Shown one piece after another: positions 58,504-64,000 of a stretch of 64,000 bases of DNA (the stretch's first letter is position 1; every line of letters begins with the position of its first letter). The notes under the pieces are model-generated. The model did not search any database. It saw only the letters and a list, made by a program, of their open reading frames with translations, and had not been told where the DNA came from. A program made the position numbers and the translations under genes. Source of the DNA: an uncultured Lachnospiraceae bacterium (lineage in GTDB: Bacteria; Bacillota_A; Clostridia; Lachnospirales; Lachnospiraceae); assembly GCA_902801585.1 (NCBI GenBank), contig CADCIU010000003.1, forward strand, positions 66,236 to 130,235. The letters run 5' to 3'.

Positions 58504-59499
58504 TCATGAATCCTTCTGCGAGATCCACTCACTCCATGGAACCGTGTAATTACCATCCATCTCCTGAATATAATCATATACTTGACGGATCCGTTTCGCT
58601 CTGAAAACATAGACATCCGCTATATCACTGCTTTCATCGGCATAGGGAAAATAACTGCTGCCGGTCATGGCGTGACGGAGCATGATGTCCTCAAACGCCA
58701 CATCCGGGTTTTTCATCATGTCATAGATTGCCATAAAGATCCCGGTACGGCTTTTTCCTGCCTGACAATGGAAATGCATCCAGGTCTTTTCAGTATCAAT
58801 GCTCCGGACTAAATCTATGAACATATCTATGGCTTCTTCATTTGGCCAGCTGTGATCCTGACAGGGAAGCCGCAGATAATGGAATCCTTCGCTTTCAACA
58901 AGTTCCTTTTCCGTCATCCATCTTTCCACGGAGATCTCCTCGCTTTTGTCCGGCGCATTATCCGAGACTGAATACGCGGTGATCTTCTTACCGACCAGTG
59001 AGCCGAAGCGTTCGAGCTCATCCTTTTCGGCTTCCTCAAGGGTCATTCCTTTATTGGCCCAGTTATGATCTCCATACCACGAGATGGATATACCATTGAG
59101 CAGCGCGTGATCCTCGATGCGGCAATCGACAACGTAAATGTCCTTTTCGTTAATGTCCTTTCCTTTGGCGAGTTCTCTCAGCTGTGCTGCAAGCTCACGG
59201 AATTGATCCTCAGAAAATTCTGCGCTGCCCGAAATATTCAATGTATCCATTCCCTTTTCGTTCGGCGCAGTGTCAGGGTCTAATCCATACTTCTCAAGTT
59301 TCTCTTGGGAAAGCGGCGTTAAACTGTATGCGCCTTCTGTTAAAAAGCGCACATTGCTCAGCGGCTCCTTCCATGCAGTAGGACTGTCGACATCAAATCG
59401 GTAAAACGGCTCAAAGGCCGTCGTTTCTTCAGGCTTGGAGCAGCTTAACAGAAGTAATGATGATAAGAGAATAACTGCAGTTCTTATGTATTTTGTCAT
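58504..59499 (-). CDS. PTP-like phytase lipoprotein (cysteine phosphatase)
   Basis: 331 residues; AAGGAG before ATG 59499. Lipoprotein signal LLLLSC with Cys20. The phosphatase P-loop is HFHCQAGKSRTGIF (Cx5R), with a family upstream block VVDCRIEDHALLNGISISWYGDHNWANKG that matches the DLRxExHxFxNGxPVSWxxxxNW pattern of PTP-like inositol polyphosphate phosphatases from Selenomonas and relatives. It probably removes phosphate from inositol phosphates outside the cell. The P-loop has Lys-Ser before Arg where many members have Gly. It is monocistronic as far as visible. Confidence 0.85.
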   Translation of the reverse strand: MTKYIRTAVILLSSLLLLSCSKPEETTAFEPFYRFDVDSPTAWKEPLSNVRFLTEGAYSLTPLSQEKLEKYGLDPDTAPNEKGMDTLNISGSAEFSEDQFRELAAQLRELAKGKDINEKDIYVVDCRIEDHALLNGISISWYGDHNWANKGMTLEEAEKDELERFGSLVGKKITAYSVSDNAPDKSEEISVERWMTEKELVESEGFHYLRLPCQDHSWPNEEAIDMFIDLVRSIDTEKTWMHFHCQAGKSRTGIFMAIYDMMKNPDVAFEDIMLRHAMTGSSYFPYADESSDIADVYVFRAKRIRQVYDYIQEMDGNYTVPWSEWISQKDS

Positions 59500-59647
59500 A
59501 AATACTCTCCTTCCTTTGTACTAATCATCCAAAATAATTATAATTATTGTCCTCTGACACTACAAGCGCCCCGGATATATTGTAACTCGGATATGCTGTT
59601 TGCACTGTCCTGTATATTTTCCACAGACCTTCCTTGGGAACTTTCCT

Positions 59648-59676
59648 TTCACAAAAGCATCTGCCTCCTGTGATAA
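59648..59676 (+). promoter_or_regulatory. possible promoter of the 59.7-kb lipoprotein
   Basis: TTCACA (59648-59653), 17-base spacer and TGATAA (59671-59676), about 40 bases before the ATG at 59719. Moderate match only. Confidence 0.4.
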
Positions 59677-59718
59677 AGTGCACTCATAAACGAACACACC
59701 TTTCAAAGGAGGAAGAAT

Positions 59719-61353
59719 ATGAATAAACGTTTACTCTCATCTATTCTGGCCGTGATGATCATCACTCTCTCATCCTGCGGCGATTCTTCATCACCTGCAA
59801 ACAAGACCGCTGAAGACAATTCTATCACTTCGGAGGAATCTCAAGCTGCCGAGACTGATCCCACAGATACTGAACAAGACGAACCGGCCGGGGAAGCAGC
59901 GGGCCCGGAGGACATGACGGAAGAAAACAATGCAGCCGCAGCGGATCAGGAAGAAGCACAGAATCTCTTCAAGTCTGCGGAGCCTTTTTCCGGCGGATAT
60001 GCATGGGTCCAAAAGAAAGAAGACTGTGAAAACGGCATCTGGAAGTGTATTGACACAAATGGAAATATTGTTTTCGAGTGCAAATGCAACACTGTCGGTC
60101 CCTTTTCAAACGGATATGCGGTTATTGACAATGCTTACGTCATTGATACCGCCGGCAATAAGCTGTACGATTTCGGCGCCGAAGGATATGAACTGATTGA
60201 TACAAAGCCTCTGGATGTCGGCTGCCTCATTCTTTCAAAGGATATCGACACTTATGAAAAATCCGGAACTTTTTCTTATGTGCTGGATATGGAGAAGAAG
60301 ACCGTAACGGAAATAGACTTGTCCGGCTGTTCCTATTATACCGACAGTGAAAAGTGGGGTCCTTTCTTCCATCAATATGATTACCAATCCGTAGACTTAT
60401 TAGAATATTTGGGAAGAGGATACTATACTCTCGGGCTAAAGGAATTTGACTCTTTCCAAGACGACGGCTACCCTTCCAGCTTTAGAATGATACAGTGGTA
60501 TGATGTAAAAAATAATCAGTATATCAATATAGACAGCGGTATCGAATTCGAGGATGAGGGTCTTCCGCTTACTCTGCGCTATTTCAAAACGAAGGACCCG
60601 GATGTATACTGTGTATATTTTACTCAGAAAGACAAGATCTATTTCATTGATACCAAATCCTGTTCCATTGTGAATACCATAGACGGTCATATGCCCGGCA
60701 GCGGATACTATTACCGACTGACGGACGTTTACCCGGAGGATTACCTGGCGTTTTGTGCTGACAGCGCAAGGGTTTGGAATAACTGGGAAGAAGGGGAGAC
60801 CTGGTACCTGGATTTTAACACACAGGAAAAATTCCAAATGATCCCTGAGTATGAAGAATACGAAATCTTAGCTTACAACGGAGACTATTTCTGCCTTTCC
60901 CTGGAAAATGATATCGGTACATACTATCTGGCTGTCGTGGATAAAACCGGAAAAACCGTTTACAGTCCCGTTCAATACAACCATAACTCCAGATTCAAGC
61001 CCTGTTTCTGGGGAGATCATCTGATCTACCATATTGATGGCGAACTGTGCTTTGTTTCCATGGCAGACTGGACGACTGAAAAAAGAGCGGCAATACAGAT
61101 CAACAGCGAATACGATACGAACGAAAGGATGTGCCTTACGGACATCGCTTCTCCGGATGTGAAGTATATCATCGACTTCGACACGAATTCTTATTACCTT
61201 CCGGACGGTACAGCCGCAGCTGTTAATATGGAACCGGATCCGGCATTAGCTTCCCCGGGCGTCTTCGAAAACAAGCTTCTGGTTTTCCACTTTTATGACC
61301 AGACTTACTCTTACCTGAATAATGATCTGACAGAGTTCAATGTCAAATATTGA
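59719..61353 (+). CDS. lipoprotein with WG-repeat-like beta-propeller features
   Basis: 544 residues; ATG 59719 after AAAGGAGGAAG. Lipoprotein signal with lipobox TLSSC, lipidated Cys20, then an acidic linker (about 21-85). Segments such as AEPFSGGYAWVQ, CIDTNGNIVFE, VGPFSNGYAVIDNAYVIDTAGNKLYDF fit the WG-repeat pattern (pFsnGyA...dG). Later parts are beta-rich with similar YFIDTK and YLAVVDKTGKTVY units. WG proteins are surface binding modules; no enzymatic motif is visible. AT content is higher than in neighbouring genes, possibly a separate origin. Confidence 0.65.
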   Translation: MNKRLLSSILAVMIITLSSCGDSSSPANKTAEDNSITSEESQAAETDPTDTEQDEPAGEAAGPEDMTEENNAAAADQEEAQNLFKSAEPFSGGYAWVQKKEDCENGIWKCIDTNGNIVFECKCNTVGPFSNGYAVIDNAYVIDTAGNKLYDFGAEGYELIDTKPLDVGCLILSKDIDTYEKSGTFSYVLDMEKKTVTEIDLSGCSYYTDSEKWGPFFHQYDYQSVDLLEYLGRGYYTLGLKEFDSFQDDGYPSSFRMIQWYDVKNNQYINIDSGIEFEDEGLPLTLRYFKTKDPDVYCVYFTQKDKIYFIDTKSCSIVNTIDGHMPGSGYYYRLTDVYPEDYLAFCADSARVWNNWEEGETWYLDFNTQEKFQMIPEYEEYEILAYNGDYFCLSLENDIGTYYLAVVDKTGKTVYSPVQYNHNSRFKPCFWGDHLIYHIDGELCFVSMADWTTEKRAAIQINSEYDTNERMCLTDIASPDVKYIIDFDTNSYYLPDGTAAAVNMEPDPALASPGVFENKLLVFHFYDQTYSYLNNDLTEFNVKY

Positions 61354-61368
61354 TGCCTTAAACCTGCC

Positions 61369-61416
61369 TTAAATATTGAGTAAAACAATTCCCGTAATCT
61401 TCATCACTCTTTTCAT
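61369..61416 (-). pseudogene. 15-codon remnant of a gene start (signal-peptide-like)
   Basis: AAGGAGG five bases before ATG opens MKRVMKITGIVLLNI and then a stop. The sequence resembles the start of a secreted protein cut off at the end of the neighbouring gene, or a tiny leader peptide. No promoter hexamers are clear. Confidence 0.35.
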
Positions 61417-61522
61417 ACGAACCTCCTTGTTTGATTCGTACAAAAATTGTAATGAATAGTTGCGTGATCATCTACCAACCATAAATGTCACAATTCTCCG
61501 CTTTATGTTATGTTCAGTTGCG

Positions 61523-61678
61523 TCATTCTCTGATAATATATCGCCGGTTCAATGTTCCACATCGATCACGGCTTGTCGGAAAAGAGCGGTCAACACACGG
61601 AATGATCTCATGAACCAAATCGTCCTCATACCGTCCCTTATGGACTATGTCATATTTTCCGATTTCCATCAACCCCAT
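61523..61678 (-). CDS. possible small protein of 51 residues, unrecognised
   Basis: ATG 61678 follows AAAAGGAGC at eight bases. The product starts MGLMEIGKYDIVHKGRYE and is soluble and charged, with one cysteine near residue 28 and another near 40. I recognise no family. It lies directly after a hairpin that follows the GNAT gene and could be the surviving start of a longer gene. Real expression is uncertain. Confidence 0.3.
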   Translation of the reverse strand: MGLMEIGKYDIVHKGRYEDDLVHEIIPCVDRSFPTSRDRCGTLNRRYIIRE

Positions 61679-61712
61679 GTCATCTGCTCCTTTTTCAAAC
61701 GTACTATCGCAA

Positions 61713-61744
61713 GAGCCGGTGCATCTCGCAAGGTGCACCGGCTC
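61713..61744 (-). terminator. strong hairpin after the GNAT gene
   Basis: Perfect 11-bp stem GAGCCGGTGCA/TGCACCGGCTC (61713-61723, 61734-61744), 25 bases after the GNAT stop. The T-run is poor (TTGCGATAG), so it is a weak terminator or an RNA-stabilising end. Confidence 0.55.
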
Positions 61745-61768
61745 CCGTATTTGGGTTCACCGATTCTC

Positions 61769-62395
61769 TCAGAAAATCTGTCCCGGCAGTCTCAGCTTCT
61801 CCTTCGGCGGAAAAGCCTTGTCGAACGCTTCCACGTCGGCGTCGTCCACATAGTAGCCCTGCGGCGTCCGGTAGACACCGGTGACGTCGTCCAGATAGCC
61901 GGGGATCAGCTCCCTGCAGAGGAAGAACGAATCGTCCGCCCCCTCCGGCAGATCGTGGTAGCGGATGCCGAAGCTGCGGGCGTAGGTAAAGCAGCTCTTG
62001 CCGTAAAAATCAATATTCCCCTCAAACAGCACCGCGCCGAAGCCAAGGGCTGCTGCCTTTTCCAGGCAATAGTCCAGCAGCTTTTTGCCATAGCCCCGGC
62101 GTTTCAGCTCCGGCGTGATGCCAATGGGCCCCATGGTCAGCACGGGGATCACCCGGCCGTCGTCGGCATTGATCACCGTTTTCATGAACATATTCTGGCC
62201 AATCAGCCGGCCATCCTGTTCCATTACGAAATCCAGTTCCCTTACAAAAGCCGGATCGTCCCGCAGCACATGGATCACGAAGTGCTCACTGCAGCCCGGA
62301 CGGTATACGTTCCAGAACGACTCTCTGACGAGATTCTCAACTTCTCTGTAGTCTTTGGTTCTTTCCAAACGAATGGTATAGTCATTGGTATTCAT
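61769..62395 (-). CDS. GNAT family N-acetyltransferase
   Basis: 208 residues from ATG 62395 with GAGGTGAC upstream; a GTG two codons earlier overlaps the XRE stop. GNAT core: LDFVMEQDGRLIGQNMFMK, VLTMGPIGITPELKRRGYGKKLLDYCL (acetyl-CoA binding R/QxxGxG/A as RRGYGK), AVLFEGNIDFYGKSCF. The C-terminal GYYVDDADVEAFDKAFPPKEK segment is found in YhbS-like acetyltransferases. Substrate unknown. Third gene of a PAP2-XRE-GNAT unit. Confidence 0.88.
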   Translation of the reverse strand: MNTNDYTIRLERTKDYREVENLVRESFWNVYRPGCSEHFVIHVLRDDPAFVRELDFVMEQDGRLIGQNMFMKTVINADDGRVIPVLTMGPIGITPELKRRGYGKKLLDYCLEKAAALGFGAVLFEGNIDFYGKSCFTYARSFGIRYHDLPEGADDSFFLCRELIPGYLDDVTGVYRTPQGYYVDDADVEAFDKAFPPKEKLRLPGQIF

Positions 62396-62397
62396 TG

Positions 62398-63000
62398 TCA
62401 CCTCAATTTCATGATTCCGAATGTTTTTATTACCAACAGCGCAAAACAGAGGATTCCGGCATAGGGCTGTCTTGCTGCGATAAAAACAGCAACGGACAGG
62501 ATGGACAGCACAATCCCCGTGACCAGCCGATGTTTGTTCCAGACCGGCCTGTCAAAACGGATCAGGATCAACCCGTAAAGGCCGTTTAAGGCTGAAAGTC
62601 CGATCACTGTCAGGAAAACGATCCTCAGCCAGGAGTGGACACCGGTCAGTCCAAGCAGGCTTACCGCTGCCGGTGAAGCTTCTCCGTTTCCAAACACCGG
62701 CAAAAACAGCAGAAGCGCTGTAAGAAGGTCCAGTGTATTGCTGATGAAAGAGATCGTCCTGCCGGTAAAAGCCTGCTTTTCCTCCTCCGCAGCAGAGAGG
62801 ATCTCCTCCGGGCAGATCAGTTCATCGATCGTCACGGAGAAATACCGAGATATTTCTTTTAATGAGTCAATGCTGGGATACCCTCTGCCGGATTCCCATT
62901 TGGAAACAGCCGTTCTGGAAACGAACAGACTCTCGGCAAGCTCCTCCTGGGTAAGCCCCTTGCTTTTCCGTAATTCCTGCAGCTTTTCATTGAATTCCAT
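62398..63000 (-). CDS. XRE-family regulator with C-terminal membrane region
   Basis: 200 residues from ATG 63000 (AGGGAGG upstream), overlapping the PAP2 stop by 14 bases. Residues about 1-65 are a helix-turn-helix (LRKSKGLTQEELAESLFVSRTAVSKWESGRGYPSIDSL). From about residue 75 three or four hydrophobic segments follow, so it is a membrane-tethered repressor type frequent in Clostridia. It may control its own operon; no operator was identified. Confidence 0.9.
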   Translation of the reverse strand: MEFNEKLQELRKSKGLTQEELAESLFVSRTAVSKWESGRGYPSIDSLKEISRYFSVTIDELICPEEILSAAEEEKQAFTGRTISFISNTLDLLTALLLFLPVFGNGEASPAAVSLLGLTGVHSWLRIVFLTVIGLSALNGLYGLILIRFDRPVWNKHRLVTGIVLSILSVAVFIAARQPYAGILCFALLVIKTFGIMKLR

Positions 63001-63673
63001 TTCGATCCTCCCTGCGGCGGTCGGCCACATCGACAGCGTATCGGTAGAGCAAAAACAGTCCCGCGCTCAGGAGAACAGCGCCGATAATATCCGTTGCCCA
63101 GTGAACGCCTGCAATCAATCTCCCGATCACCATAAACGCTGAAAACGCGAGGACAAATATGCCGGTCACGTTCCGGACAAGCGGCTTATCCGTTCTTCGG
63201 TCTATCTGAAACTTAAGTGTGGGCATCACGCTCAGGACCAGGAGCGTCGTAGACGAGGGGTAAGACGCCTCCAAAACTCCGCCGATCAAAACCGGCCGGT
63301 AGTTGATGGGAACCATCTCAAAGACCAGATAGGCGAGGATCACCAAAATGTAATAGAACCCCAGTAGAATGATGTCCGGATCCACCCGGAGCAAGCTTCT
63401 TTGCCTAACCGCCTGGATGACGCCCGTCGCTCCAAAGCAAAGGCAAACGCCGATGGGAACGAGTCCCAGCCAATCTGTGATCGTGTATACAGTCATATGT
63501 ACGCCCGTTAGCTTGTGAAACCAAAGGTTGAACGCCGCAAAGCCGACCTTTGTTCCGTTAGGACCAACTGCCTGCACGTCAACGCATCGGATCAGCGCCG
63601 TCCACAGCAGGAATGTCAACAGGAACCGGATTCCCGTCCACAAGTGCTTCTTTTTGTTTTGCTTCATATTCAT
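62987..63673 (-). CDS. PAP2-superfamily membrane phosphatase
   Basis: 228 residues; ATG 63673 with AAAGGACGG upstream. About six membrane segments. PAP2 motifs: YPSSTTLLVLSV (PSGH-like block with Thr in place of His) and IGRLIAGVHWATDIIGAVLL (SRxxxGxHxxxD block with Gly-Arg, His and Asp). Members dephosphorylate undecaprenyl pyrophosphate or lipid phosphates. The changed PSST block questions full activity. First gene of the unit with XRE and GNAT; the promoter was not located. Confidence 0.82.
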   Translation of the reverse strand: MNMKQNKKKHLWTGIRFLLTFLLWTALIRCVDVQAVGPNGTKVGFAAFNLWFHKLTGVHMTVYTITDWLGLVPIGVCLCFGATGVIQAVRQRSLLRVDPDIILLGFYYILVILAYLVFEMVPINYRPVLIGGVLEASYPSSTTLLVLSVMPTLKFQIDRRTDKPLVRNVTGIFVLAFSAFMVIGRLIAGVHWATDIIGAVLLSAGLFLLYRYAVDVADRRREDRNGIQ

Positions 63674-64000
63674 TCCGTCCTTTCTGTCTGCACATCTGAC
63701 GGAATCAATAGTACTGAGGGATCTGTGAAATCCGCAAGAAACGGGCTTTCACGTCCGTGATACGAAGCGTGTCATAGCTCATTCAACGGGGATCAAAGTT
63801 AGCTCCACAACTTCACGGAAGAGCTAATCTGTTTCATCGCTCATGGCTCCCCAAAAGCAATGACATTTTTAATTGTAAAACTCAAGTTCTGTCAAATACA
63901 CTTTCAGTTTTGATATCGTATCTGCTGTTCTTTGATCATCGGATACCGAATCAATGCTTCTCCGTCTGTTGCCTCTTTGTGCATATCTACGGCTGTAATC
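63674..64000. other. right-end gap, mostly non-coding
   Basis: No gene is clear from 63674 to 63903. The last 97 bases hold a minus-strand open frame described separately. Spacing and base content fit an intergenic region in front of the PAP2 unit. No promoter hexamers stood out. Confidence 0.5.
63904..64000 (-). CDS. possible 3' end of a gene cut by the window edge
   Basis: A minus-strand frame open from the edge reads ITAVDMHKEATDGEALIRYP and ends at TGA (63904-63906) after about 31 residues. The composition is protein-like, but the piece is too short to identify. Confidence 0.3.
   Translation of the reverse strand, partial: ITAVDMHKEATDGEALIRYPMIKEQQIRYQN

Larger units (their letters stand above)
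61354..61768. other. 415-bp gap between convergent genes
   Basis: Between the 59.7-kb lipoprotein and the GNAT gene. It holds a very short minus-strand ORF with a perfect ribosome site (61369-61416), a second small ORF (61523-61678) and the hairpin at 61713-61744. AT-rich. No RNA gene recognised. Confidence 0.6.

Overview
The window is a GC-rich chromosomal segment that most likely comes from a gut-type member of the class Clostridia, probably Lachnospiraceae. The evidence is strong AGGAGG-type ribosome sites, a tryptophan T-box leader, an adenosylcobalamin riboswitch over an anaerobic (cbi-type) cobalamin operon, many LxxC lipoproteins, a VanZ/RDD protein, a XerS-like recombinase and an AcnX cluster. 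I see no phage, plasmid or IS transposase genes. Almost everything up to 38.3 kb lies on the minus strand.

Layout, minus-strand operons given in transcription order. (1) 9352 to 1: a lipoprotein with a barrel-type C-terminus, an HD-hydrolase/RyR-domain protein, a double-TIR/TPR protein, a DUF1576 membrane protein, a membrane-anchored GH25 lysozyme and the start of cysteine synthase. The HD-RyR, TIR-TPR and DUF1576 block looks like an undescribed signalling or immunity cassette. (2) 28977 to 9430: one riboswitch-controlled cobalamin operon, cobT-cbiK-cbiP-cbiC-cbiD-cbiFH-cbiJET-cobD-cbiG-btuF-btuC-btuD::cbiA-cbiB. It contains three fusion genes, and no cbiL is present. (3) 33622 to 29028: murQ, a MurP-like PTS transporter and a GH3 glycosidase. 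(4) 38789 to 33817: a Trp T-box and trpD-C-F-B-A without trpE or trpG.

From 38.9 kb the map is mixed: a GH94 phosphorylase (+), a XerS-like recombinase (-), an S41-type lipoprotein (-), and an AcnX/enoate-reductase/cyclase catabolic cluster (-) whose promoter carries a LacI-type palindrome. Next come a DUF990-type ABC exporter (+) that converges with an ATP-grasp ligase (-), and a tRNA-Arg(CCU) gene interrupted by a 43-nt hairpin-forming insertion. The rest is ketopantoate reductase, VanZ-RDD, GNAT-YoaP, a PTP-like phytase lipoprotein, a WG-repeat-type lipoprotein, and a PAP2/XRE/GNAT operon.

Two kinds of repeat recur across the window. The first is a pair of long perfect inverted repeats built from a GTGTCAAGGGGACG unit (33.7 and 55.3 kb). 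The second is an unusual number of short tandem duplications, in frame where they fall inside genes (27, 15, 30, 24, 39, 33 and 15 bp) and 15-16 bp between genes. All assignments are from reading the sequence and from remembered family signatures; no database search was run.
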